This document shows positions 51,349-59,110 of a stretch of DNA of 64,000 nucleotides, piece after piece. Each line of letters opens with the position of its first letter. The first letter of the stretch is position 1. Made by a program: the position numbers and the translations under genes. This DNA comes from Streptomyces iakyrus (GTDB lineage Bacteria; Actinomycetota; Actinomycetes; Streptomycetales; Streptomycetaceae), in assembly GCF_000717055.1 (NCBI RefSeq), contig NZ_JNXI01000004.1, forward strand, positions 1 through 64,000. The letters are read 5' to 3'. The notes under the pieces are model-generated. The model did not search any database and was not told the DNA's origin. It saw nothing but the letters and a program-made list of their open reading frames with translations.

Positions 51349-51378
51349 ACATTGCATACAGTCGACGAATACTGTATG
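51349..51378. promoter_or_regulatory. Candidate GntR/FCD operator, site C (oxc/sucC divergent promoter)
   Basis: CATACAGT-N8-ACTGTATG is a perfect 8-bp inverted repeat (51355-51362 and 51371-51378). ATTGCATACAGT agrees with site A at 10 of 12 positions, and the spacer carries GTCGACGAA, also in site A. It can serve both the oxalate operon and sucC-sucD. Confidence 0.65.
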
Positions 51379-51447
51379 AAGCTTGTTATCCCGCATCCGG
51401 TGGGTGGTGTCCAGGGGGCGTGCGGCACTTTCAGTCAGGAGCCGGAA

Positions 51448-52578
51448 ATGGACCTGTACGAACACCAGGCAAGGGAACTCTTCGAAGAACACGGCATCTC
51501 GGTGCCGCGGGCCGAGGTGACCGACTCGCCCAAGGAAGCCCGCGAGATCGCACGCCGGCTCGGTGGCCGAGTCGTGGTGAAAGCCCAGGTGAAGACCGGT
51601 GGGCGCGGCAAGGCCGGTGGCGTGAGACTCGCCGCCGACCCGGCCGCCGCGGAGCTGACCGCACGCCAGATCCTCGGCATGGACATCAAGGGCCACACGG
51701 TCGGCAGAGCCATGCTGGCCCAACCCGTGGACATCGAGAACGAGTTCTACGTGTCCTACGTACTCGACCGCGCGGCGGGCCGCTTCCTCGCGATCGCCTC
51801 GGCCGAGGGCGGCATGGAGATCGAGGAGGTCGCCGCCACGCGGCCGGAGGCGGTCGCCCGCATCCCCGTCGACCCGGCCGAGGGCGTGACCTCGGCCAGG
51901 GCCGCCGAGATCGCCGACGCGGCCGGGCTGCCGCCCCAGGCCGTCGATGTCCTCGTACGCCTGTGGCAGGTCCTGGTCCGCGAGGACGCCCTCCTCGTCG
52001 AGGTCAACCCGCTCGTCCGCACGAAGGAGGGCCGGATCCTCGCGCTCGACGGCAAGGTCGCCCTCGACGACAACGCCCGCTTCCGGCAGGCCCGCTGGGG
52101 CGCGGACGACACCGGGCACGACGACCCGCTGGAGGCGGCCGCCGCCGCGAAGGGCCTCAACTACGTCAAGCTGGACGGCGAGGTCGGCATCATCGGCAAC
52201 GGCGCAGGACTCGTCATGTCGACCCTCGACGTGGTCGCCGGGTGCGGCGCGCGGCCGGCCAACTTCCTCGACATCGGCGGCGGAGCCGGCGCCCAGGTGA
52301 TGGCGGACGGGCTGTCGGTCATTCTCTCGGACCCGGCCGTGAAATCCGTCTTCGTCAACGTCTTCGGCGGGATCACCGCCTGCGACGCGGTCGCCGACGG
52401 CATCGTGCAGGCCCTGGAAACCGTCCGGCTGACCAAGCCGCTCGTCGTCCGCCTGGACGGCAACAACGCGGCGCGGGGCCGGGCCGTTCTCGACGAGCAC
52501 GCGCATCCGCTGGTCCAGCAGGTCACCACCATGGACGGCGCCGCCGCCCGTGCCGCCGAACTCGCCACCACGGCCTGA
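51448..52578 (+). CDS. sucC: Succinate--CoA ligase beta subunit-like (ATP-grasp)
   Basis: 376 residues, slightly shorter than the usual 385-395. ATP-grasp motifs [52 protein letters not shown] and [15 protein letters not shown] are intact, as is [17 protein letters not shown] (more often GGGA). It pairs with sucD 14 bp downstream. The gene faces the oxalate operon across the site C operator, so this is probably a specialised second copy, perhaps providing CoA transfer or activation during oxalate use, rather than the TCA-cycle enzyme. Confidence 0.9.
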   Translation: MDLYEHQARELFEEHGISVPRAEVTDSPKEAREIARRLGGRVVVKAQVKTGGRGKAGGVRLAADPAAAELTARQILGMDIKGHTVGRAMLAQPVDIENEFYVSYVLDRAAGRFLAIASAEGGMEIEEVAATRPEAVARIPVDPAEGVTSARAAEIADAAGLPPQAVDVLVRLWQVLVREDALLVEVNPLVRTKEGRILALDGKVALDDNARFRQARWGADDTGHDDPLEAAAAAKGLNYVKLDGEVGIIGNGAGLVMSTLDVVAGCGARPANFLDIGGGAGAQVMADGLSVILSDPAVKSVFVNVFGGITACDAVADGIVQALETVRLTKPLVVRLDGNNAARGRAVLDEHAHPLVQQVTTMDGAAARAAELATTA

Positions 52579-52592
52579 GGAGAGGGAACGCC

Positions 52593-53507
52593 ATGGCCAT
52601 CTACCTCACCAAGGAGAGCACGGTCCTCGTCCAGGGCATGACCGGCGGCGAGGGCATGAAGCACACGCGGCGGATGCTCACCGCCGGCACGAACGTCGTC
52701 GGCGGTGTGAACCCGCGCAAGGCGGGCCGCACCGTCGACTTCGACGTCCCCCAGTGCCTTAAGGGCCTGGGAGGTGCCCCCAGGGCCGTACCCGTCTTCG
52801 GCTCGGTCGCCGACGGCATGCGTGCGACGGGAGCGGACGTCACCGTGGTCTTCGTGCCGCCCGCCTTCGCCAAGGCGGCCGTGGTCGAGGCCGCCGACGC
52901 CGGTATCGGCCTCGCCGTCGTCATCACCGAGGGCATCCCCGTCCACGACTCCGTCGCCTTCACCGCCTACGCCGAGGCCAAGGGCACCCGCATCGTCGGC
53001 CCCAACTGCCCGGGCCTCATCACACCCGGCCAGTCCAACGCGGGCATCATCCCGGCCGACATCACCAAGCCGGGCCGGATCGGACTGGTCTCCAAGTCGG
53101 GCACGCTGACGTACCAGCTCATGTACGAGCTGCGCGACATCGGCTTCTCCACCTGCGTCGGCATCGGCGGCGACCCCGTCGTCGGCACCACGCACATCGA
53201 CTGCCTCGCCGCCTTCCAGGACGACCCCGACACCGAACTGATCGTCCTCATCGGCGAGATCGGCGGCGATGCGGAGGAACGGGCGGCGGCGTACATCCGA
53301 GAGCACGTCACCAAGCCGGTCGTCGGGTACATCGCCGGTTTCACCGCACCCGAGGGCAAGACCATGGGGCACGCGGGCGCGATCGTGTCCGGCTCCTCCG
53401 GTACGGCGGCCGCGAAGAAGGAGGCCCTGGAGGCGGTCGGGGTGAGCGTGGGCAGCACACCGACCGAGACGGCGAAGCTGGTGCTCGCGCGGCTCGAAGG
53501 GCGCTAG
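52593..53507 (+). CDS. sucD: Succinate--CoA ligase alpha subunit-like
   Basis: 304 residues. CoA-binding domain ([35 protein letters not shown]), [26 protein letters not shown], and the phosphohistidine in KTMGHAGAI (about 259). A stretch of about 12 residues near 53-65 ([14 protein letters not shown]) interrupts the normally short FDG-VPVFGSV turn and is encoded by an interspersed-repeat-like sequence. All catalytic blocks remain in frame. Forms a two-subunit enzyme with the preceding gene. Confidence 0.92.
   Translation: MAIYLTKESTVLVQGMTGGEGMKHTRRMLTAGTNVVGGVNPRKAGRTVDFDVPQCLKGLGGAPRAVPVFGSVADGMRATGADVTVVFVPPAFAKAAVVEAADAGIGLAVVITEGIPVHDSVAFTAYAEAKGTRIVGPNCPGLITPGQSNAGIIPADITKPGRIGLVSKSGTLTYQLMYELRDIGFSTCVGIGGDPVVGTTHIDCLAAFQDDPDTELIVLIGEIGGDAEERAAAYIREHVTKPVVGYIAGFTAPEGKTMGHAGAIVSGSSGTAAAKKEALEAVGVSVGSTPTETAKLVLARLEGR
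52751..52787 (+). repeat. In-frame interspersed-repeat-like insert in sucD
   Basis: CTTAAGGGCCTGGGAGGTGC followed by CCCCAGGGCC, a hairpin-prone sequence resembling short dispersed Streptomyces repeats. It adds about 12 residues to a surface turn of SucD. Confidence 0.6.
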
Positions 53508-53510
53508 CGG

Positions 53511-53770
53511 GCCACCCGCGCCGATTCCCCGGCCGGCTGCCGGGCCACCCGCGCCGACTCCCGGTCGGCTGCTGGGCCATCCACCCGGCTTCCGGTCGGC
53601 TGCTGAGCCACCCGCGCCGGCTTCCGGTCGGCTGCCCGGCATCCCACTCCGGCTCCCGGCCGGCTGCTGGGCCATCTATTCCGGCTCCCGGTCGGCTGCC
53701 GGGCAACCCACTCCGGGTCCCGGCCGGTCTGCCGGGCCAACTACGCCGACACCCCGGCCGATTGCCCGGC
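53511..53770. repeat. Eight imperfect tandem copies of a 32-bp GC-rich unit
   Basis: The unit runs roughly GGGCCACCCGCGCCGGC then TCCCGGTCGGCTGCC; about eight copies of 31-33 bp fill the gap between sucD and the aldehyde dehydrogenase gene. Copies differ at scattered positions. No spacers are present. Confidence 0.85.
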
Positions 53771-53833
53771 CGGCCATCACCCCCCGCCGACGAATCCCAC
53801 CGCCCCGACTGTGCACCGAGAGCGGAGCAACCC

Positions 53834-55375
53834 TTGGCACCCACCCTCACCCTCAAGACCGGCACGTCCTGGCCCGACGCGTGGCGGCGCTGTCTCGCCG
53901 TCGCCCCCGAGGCCTTCCGCGACGACCGGGTCCTCAACCTCTGGAACGGCGCCTGGCAGGAGGACGGCCGGGTCCTGCCCGCCGTCAGTCCCGTCGACGG
54001 CAGCCCGATCGCCGGCCCGCCCCGCCTGGACGGGACCACCGCCCACCGGGCCGTCTGCGCCGCCCTCGACCAGCACCGCGCATGGCGGCACGTCCCCCTG
54101 GAGGAGCGCCGGGCCCGGGTCGCGGCCACCCTCGACGCCCTCGCCGAACACCGCGGTCTGCTCGCGCTGCTGCTCGTCCGGGAGATCGGTAAGCCCTGGC
54201 GGCTCGCCGAGGCGGACGTCGACCGGGCCATCGACGGGGTCCGCTGGTACGTCGACGGCATCGAGCCGATGCTCGACGGGCGCGCCCCGCTCGACGGCCC
54301 GGTGTCGAACATCGCCAGCTGGAACTACCCGATGAGCGTGCTCGTTCACGCAGTGCTGGTCCAGGCACTGGCAGGCAACGCGGTCATCGCCAAGACCCCG
54401 ACCGACGGCGGTGTCGCCTGTCTGACCCTGGCTTGTGCCCTCGCCGCCCGCGAGGGAATCCCCGTGACCCTCGTCAGCGGCAGCGGAGGCGAGCTGTCGC
54501 AGGCGCTGGTGCGGGCGCCCGAGATCGGCTGCGTCTCCTTCGTCGGCGGCCGTGACACCGGTGCCGCCGTGGCCACGGCCGTCGCCGACCTCGGCAAACG
54601 ACACGTACTCGAACAGGAAGGACTCAACACCTGGGGCATCTGGAACCACTCGGACTGGGACACGCTCACCGCGGTGATCCCCAAGCTCTTCGACTATGGC
54701 AAGCAGCGCTGCACGGCGTACCCGCGCTTCGTCGTCCAGCGGCACCTGTTCGACGCGTTCCTGGCGGCGTACCTCCCGGCGGTGCGTACGCTCAGGGTCG
54801 GGCATCCGCTCGCCGTGGAGCACCCGGACGACCCCTACCCGGAGCTGGACTTCGGGCCAGTGATCAACGCGGCCAAGGCGAAGGAGCTGCAGGACCAGGT
54901 CGCCGAGGCGATCGAGCGCGGCGCCGTACCGCTGCACCGCGCCACGCCCGACGGCGCCCGCTTCCTGCCCGGTCAGGACACCTCCGCCTACGTCCAGCCG
55001 GTCACGCTCCTCAACCCGCCCTCGTCCTCTCCGCTGCACCACGCGGAGCCGTTCGGCCCGGTCGACACGATCGTCCTGGTCGACACGGAGGCGGAGCTGC
55101 TGGCCGCGATGAACGCCTCCAACGGCGCGCTGGTCGCCACGCTGTCCACGGACGACCGGGCGACGTACGACCGGCTCGCCCCGCACATCCGCGCGTTCAA
55201 GGTGGGCCACGGCACGCCCCGCTCCCGGGGTGACCGCGACGAACTGTTCGGCGGGCTCGGAGCTTCCTGGCGCGGCGCGTTCGTCGGTGGTGACCTGCTG
55301 GTGCGTGCCGTGACGAGGGGACCTGAGGGGGAGCGGCTGCCGGGGAACTTCCCGGAGTACCAGCTGCTGCCCTGA
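53834..55375 (+). CDS. Aldehyde dehydrogenase family protein
   Basis: 513 residues. The NAD-binding and catalytic parts are present: IASWNYPMSVLVHAVLVQALAGNAVIAKTP (about 157-190), SFVGGRDTGAAVA, the general base Glu in LEQEGLN (about 260) and the nucleophile Cys in KQRCTAYPRFVV (about 291). The motifs around Glu and Cys are unlike the common ELGGK and GQ-x-C forms, so it is a divergent branch of unknown substrate. The TTG at 53834 is chosen because of the GGAG site and the end of the tandem repeat; the frame runs further upstream into the repeat. Confidence 0.8.
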   Translation: MAPTLTLKTGTSWPDAWRRCLAVAPEAFRDDRVLNLWNGAWQEDGRVLPAVSPVDGSPIAGPPRLDGTTAHRAVCAALDQHRAWRHVPLEERRARVAATLDALAEHRGLLALLLVREIGKPWRLAEADVDRAIDGVRWYVDGIEPMLDGRAPLDGPVSNIASWNYPMSVLVHAVLVQALAGNAVIAKTPTDGGVACLTLACALAAREGIPVTLVSGSGGELSQALVRAPEIGCVSFVGGRDTGAAVATAVADLGKRHVLEQEGLNTWGIWNHSDWDTLTAVIPKLFDYGKQRCTAYPRFVVQRHLFDAFLAAYLPAVRTLRVGHPLAVEHPDDPYPELDFGPVINAAKAKELQDQVAEAIERGAVPLHRATPDGARFLPGQDTSAYVQPVTLLNPPSSSPLHHAEPFGPVDTIVLVDTEAELLAAMNASNGALVATLSTDDRATYDRLAPHIRAFKVGHGTPRSRGDRDELFGGLGASWRGAFVGGDLLVRAVTRGPEGERLPGNFPEYQLLP

Positions 55376-55386
55376 CGCAGGGGGGC

Positions 55387-55440
55387 GCGTCCGACGCCGG
55401 TTCCCCGCGGGGTTCGCCTGGGGGAGCCGGCGTCGGACGC
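55387..55440. terminator. Hairpin between aldehyde dehydrogenase and DUF2254 genes
   Basis: GCGTCCGACGCCGG (55387-55400) and CCGGCGTCGGACGC (55427-55440) are perfectly complementary across a 26-nt loop that can itself fold. Serves convergent genes. Confidence 0.7.
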
Positions 55441-55545
55441 TGTGACGAGCGACCCGCCCTGGCGGACCGGAGGCCTGCTCGGCGCCGGCGGACCTCTGCG
55501 TGCCGGTCCCGGGGCGCGTGGCGCGGCGCGGCGAGGAGACGTCGC

Positions 55546-56877
55546 TCAGCCGATGCCCTGCCGGTCCGGGCGCAGGGCGAAATCCCGGTCCGCCGCGGTC
55601 GGCGCCGCCAGGTCGACGGCCTGCCGGAGCAGTTCGCGATGGCGCAGCAGCGGCTCGCGGCGTTCCGGCGGCGCGAGCAGGAGCAGGTCGTCGAGACCGG
55701 CCAGCATGCGCCGGGAGATCTGCGGGCTGCCGACGGCGCATCCCCGTACCTCGGCGAACCCGAGATCCACCAGTTCGGTCCAGTCCGGCACCGGCTGCAC
55801 CAGCCGCACCGCACCGGCCCGGTCCCGGTGCAGGGCGGCGTCCAGCGGCCGTCGGCTCAGCGCTGCCAGGAACTGGACGACACGGTCCAGCGCCTGCACG
55901 GCGGTGGTCGGATCGTTGATCGCGGGCGACAGGGCGCGCAACGCGATGTCGGACAACTGCCGCAGCCCGAAACCGAGGTCCTGGTGGTAGGTCCGCTCCA
56001 CTCCGACCGAGACCGCGTAGCGCAGCTTCCGGCGCGGCGGGACCGGCCCGCCGTGGACCGCCAGCACGGGCATGCCCGGTACCACGAAGTCCCCGATCCG
56101 CGGGATCAGCCGCAGCACGACCCCGTGCTTGCGCGCCACCCGCACCAGCCGCGCGACGTGCACGTCCCGCAGCACGCCCGCCCGGCCCTCGTGCGGCACC
56201 GAAGCGGTCACGGCGCCCAGGCCGGGGGTCTCCTGCCCGGCCGCCGGCGCGGGCATCGAGGCGGTCACCCGGAACGACTCCGAGGCGATCCGCGCGATCA
56301 CATGGCTGATCCGCATCAGCCGCAGCGTGGAGTTCACGTACAACACGAAGAGCAGCAGGCTCAGTCCGACCATGCAGAGGGTGAGCACCGCCTGCACCAA
56401 GGGCACCGACGTGACGGCCCGGGGGTCCTCGACACTGTCGAAGCTGGTCATGACCAGCAGGGTCAGCACGAAGGTCGCCAGGAACACCGCGAAGGTCGCC
56501 TTGGTGATCCGGCTCCGCACGAAGAGCCGCACCACGCGCGGGGTGAACTGCCCGCTGGCCATCTGCACGGCCACCAGCGAGATGCTGAAGACCACACCGA
56601 TGAAGGTCATCATCGCCGAGCCCACCGCGCTCACCACGGCCTTCGCGTCCTCCGCGAACCGCAGCAGCGCGTCGAGCGTCTCGTAGTCCCGGTCCTCGTG
56701 GAGCGCGTCGACGATCGCCGCGTCGAGCGACTCGGCCCCCACCCAGACCACGAACACGCACACCATCGCCGCGGTCGGGGCGAACCAGAACGTGTCCCGC
56801 AGATGCTCCCTGAGCGGTGACAGCGCACGTGGGCGACGCCCCGCCGAGGCGCCCTGCGTAACCAGCCAGTCACTCAT
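55546..56877 (-). CDS. DUF2254 membrane protein
   Basis: 443 residues. Four hydrophobic segments in the first 190 residues (FAPTAAMVCVFVVWVG; VSAVGSAMMTFIGVVFSISLVAVQMASGQFTPRVVRLF; FAVFLATFVLTLLVM; VLTLCMVGLSLLLFVLYV) are followed by a soluble C-terminal half. The ALSPAINDPTTAVQALDR motif is the clearest DUF2254 signature. Function of the family is unknown; a channel- or sensor-like role has been supposed. Single gene, starting next to the tRNA promoter. Confidence 0.88.
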   Translation of the reverse strand: MSDWLVTQGASAGRRPRALSPLREHLRDTFWFAPTAAMVCVFVVWVGAESLDAAIVDALHEDRDYETLDALLRFAEDAKAVVSAVGSAMMTFIGVVFSISLVAVQMASGQFTPRVVRLFVRSRITKATFAVFLATFVLTLLVMTSFDSVEDPRAVTSVPLVQAVLTLCMVGLSLLLFVLYVNSTLRLMRISHVIARIASESFRVTASMPAPAAGQETPGLGAVTASVPHEGRAGVLRDVHVARLVRVARKHGVVLRLIPRIGDFVVPGMPVLAVHGGPVPPRRKLRYAVSVGVERTYHQDLGFGLRQLSDIALRALSPAINDPTTAVQALDRVVQFLAALSRRPLDAALHRDRAGAVRLVQPVPDWTELVDLGFAEVRGCAVGSPQISRRMLAGLDDLLLLAPPERREPLLRHRELLRQAVDLAAPTAADRDFALRPDRQGIG

Positions 56878-57019
56878 GGTCCGACCCTAGAGGTATCGGA
56901 GCGCGAGGTCCGGGACCCCCGCCAGGCGGACGGAAACGCAGGTGAAAGGCACTCCGAAACCTTGGTATTGTTGTCTGTGTCGCCGCGGGGAACACCCCTG
57001 GCAAGGCGGCAGGCACCTG

Positions 57020-57104
57020 GTCCGGGTGGCGGAATGGCAGACGCGCTAGCTTGAGGTGCTAGTGCCCTTTATCGGGCGTGGGGGTTCAAGTCCCCCCTCG
57101 GACA
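57020..57104 (+). tRNA. tRNA-Leu (anticodon GAG)
   Basis: Acceptor strand GTCCGGG pairs with CTCGGAC (one G-U). The anticodon stem CTAGC/GCTAG closes loop TTGAGGT with anticodon GAG, a long variable arm (TGCCCTTTATCGGGCG) marks a class II tRNA, and the T arm is GGGGG-TTCAAGT-CCCCC. The discriminator is A and CCA is not encoded. It reads CUC codons, very frequent in this genome. Confidence 0.95.
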
Positions 57105-57110
57105 CAGACC

Positions 57111-57149
57111 AGCTCGGGCGGGTCGAGATCTTCTCGACCCGCCCGAGCT
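57111..57149 (+). terminator. Terminator of the tRNA gene
   Basis: A perfect 18-bp stem starting AGCTCGGGCGGG with a 3-nt loop, 6 bp after the tRNA. It may also end transcription of the opposing regulator gene. Confidence 0.85.
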
Positions 57150-57172
57150 GTTGTGCGTCACCCCCCTGGGCC

Positions 57173-58900
57173 TCAGCGCCGGTACTCCCGCAGCTTGCGG
57201 TACAGCGTCGCCCGGCCGATCCCCAGCGCGGCCGCCGCGCGTGCCTTGTTGCCGCCGTGGCGGCTCAGGGCCTCCAGGATCGCGGCGCGCTCTGCGTGCT
57301 CCATCGGGCTGAGCGGGCGCGCGGCCGGCCCTTCGCGGACGGCGTCCGGCAGCTCCGCCCGGCGCACCGGCCCGGTCGCCCGCCGCCGCTCCGCCAGGGC
57401 CCGTACGACATGGGCCAGCTCGGTGACGTTCCCGGGCCAGGGGTACAGCTGGAGCGCACGCAGGGCGTCCAGGGTCCAGGTCAGCGGCGGCTGCCCGGGC
57501 ACGGTGCGGGGCGCGAGGGCCGGCAGGAGTTCCCGTATGTCCTCGGTGCGTTCGCGAAGCGGCGGCAGGGTCACCGAGCGGGCGGACAGTTTGTCCAGCA
57601 GGCGCTCCAGGCAGGGGCCGACCGGTGCGCCGGGTGTGTAGGTGACCACCAGCCGGGTGTCCGGGTGCTGGTCGAGCAGGGAGTTGAGCGCCGCCACGCC
57701 GGGCTGCGCCAGGCGCTCGGCGTGACGGAGCAGGAGCGGGCGGCCGGGCTGCCAGGCGGGCAGAGCCTGGCCGAGGCCGGGGTCCCGCGCCGCGTCGGCG
57801 GCCTGGACGGGGTCCGGGCCGAACAGCTCCCGCGCCAGCGCGGACTTGCCCGTGCCGCGCTCACCGGTGAGCAGCAGGGCCTCCCGGGACCGGGCCAGTT
57901 CGACGGCATGGCCCACGGCGTGCCGCCAGGGGACCGAGGAGCCGGTCAGTGCGACCGGCGGGGACGAGACCGGGGGCTGGGGCGCCGGATCGTCGAGGGG
58001 GTCCAGGACGGCCACGATCCCGATCGTCCTGCCGTCCAGGCGGACCGGCGTGACATGTGCGGTGCACCCGGCCCCCTCCGGCAGCTCCGCGAAGCCCGTG
58101 ACGTCCGTGTCCCGGGCGCCGGCCGCCGTACGCTCCAGCACCGCGAGCACCTCGGGCGTCAGCAGCCGCTGGGCCGCGTCGCCGACCAGCCGGTTGCGGC
58201 CGTCGAGGGCCACCACGGCCCGGTGCTGCCCCTGTGCCGCCCGCATGTAGGCGTCCAGCAGCACCCGCTCGCCCCGCCCGGCCCGCGCCCGCAGCTCGGT
58301 CTCGACCGCGGCGGCGGTCGCCTCGGCGAGCGCCGCCTGCGGATGCGGCCGGCCCGTGGCGGACAGCCGGGACGCGACCGTCAGCGTGCCCAGCACCTGA
58401 CCGCCCTCCGGGCCGAGCACCGGGACGCTGACCGCGGACACGTCCTGCCACCGGTCGAGGAAGTGCTCAGGTCCGTGCACCTCGGCCCGGCTCCGGACGC
58501 GCAGGGCGAGGGCCGCGCTGTTGTTGCCGACCTCCTGCTCCGACAGCACGGCGCACCCGCTGAACCCGGGCACGCTCCCCGTCGTCCACAGCACGCGCAG
58601 TCGTTCGTCGGTCAGGACGAGCAGCGACCCGTCCACGCCCATTGCGGGGGCGATCCGGTCGAGCACCGGCCGGGCGGCACCGAGCAGGACCGACTCCCCG
58701 GGGAGCGGCGGACAGGCCACCGGCCCCGCCAAGTCGTGCGGTACACCGAAGAACCGTGCCCGCCGCCACGCCGCGAGGACTTCCTCCGGCACGTCCGGGG
58801 GCAGCGGGCGTCCCGACAGGAACCGCTCGCGGGCGGAGCTCAGCGAGGGCAGGGCGGCGGCTGCGGGGGAGGGGTCTGTGGTGGTCACGGCACGGACCAC
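57173..58900 (-). CDS. AcoR-like regulator: GAF domain, degenerate AAA+ domain and Fis-type HTH
   Basis: 575 residues. Architecture: sensor region with a GAF domain (about 80-200, VLSEQEVGNNSAALAL, VSVPVLGPEGGQVLGTLTVASRL), a middle PAS-like part, an AAA+ module with Walker A GERGTGKSAL (about 345) and YPWPGNVTEL near its end, and a Fis HTH (HGGNKARAAAALGIGRATLYRKLREY, last 30 residues). The ELFGxxxGAFTGA loop that contacts sigma-54 is missing, as expected because Streptomyces lacks sigma-54. It is divergent from the resorcinol-type operon and should control it. GTG at 58900 or at 58888; neither has a clear ribosome site. Confidence 0.87.
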   Translation of the reverse strand: MVRAVTTTDPSPAAAALPSLSSARERFLSGRPLPPDVPEEVLAAWRRARFFGVPHDLAGPVACPPLPGESVLLGAARPVLDRIAPAMGVDGSLLVLTDERLRVLWTTGSVPGFSGCAVLSEQEVGNNSAALALRVRSRAEVHGPEHFLDRWQDVSAVSVPVLGPEGGQVLGTLTVASRLSATGRPHPQAALAEATAAAVETELRARAGRGERVLLDAYMRAAQGQHRAVVALDGRNRLVGDAAQRLLTPEVLAVLERTAAGARDTDVTGFAELPEGAGCTAHVTPVRLDGRTIGIVAVLDPLDDPAPQPPVSSPPVALTGSSVPWRHAVGHAVELARSREALLLTGERGTGKSALARELFGPDPVQAADAARDPGLGQALPAWQPGRPLLLRHAERLAQPGVAALNSLLDQHPDTRLVVTYTPGAPVGPCLERLLDKLSARSVTLPPLRERTEDIRELLPALAPRTVPGQPPLTWTLDALRALQLYPWPGNVTELAHVVRALAERRRATGPVRRAELPDAVREGPAARPLSPMEHAERAAILEALSRHGGNKARAAAALGIGRATLYRKLREYRR

Positions 58901-59014
58901 CGTAACGGGTTCGGTTGAACGAGCAACAACCGCTGGGGTCCGGTCCGCCTCACCGGTGTCCCGTCACGGCATGGCCCGTCCGCCGGCGGTCTGGGGAGAG
59001 ACGGCCCGCCGCAC

Positions 59015-59039
59015 CGGGTGTCTCGTAATGAGACACCCG
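59015..59039. promoter_or_regulatory. Operator dyad in the AcoR-like/monooxygenase divergent promoter
   Basis: CGGGTGTCTC-GTAAT-GAGACACCCG has perfect 10-bp arms with a 5-nt spacer, 72 bp before the monooxygenase start. It is the likely binding site of the divergent regulator. Confidence 0.65.
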
Positions 59040-59110
59040 CGGCCGCCCGGAGCACGCCATGATCACGGGCATCCGACTCCCCGCCGCCCGAACCCTCCGC
59101 AGGAGCGCCC

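Noticed and set aside
53504..53740. Minus-strand 78-codon frame with repeated motifs (ARQPTGSR type)
   Set aside because: It is only the translation of the tandem repeat, with no ribosome site or family.
53511..53770. Possible CRISPR array (32-bp repeats)
   Set aside because: The copies are directly adjacent with no unique spacers, and they vary at many positions.
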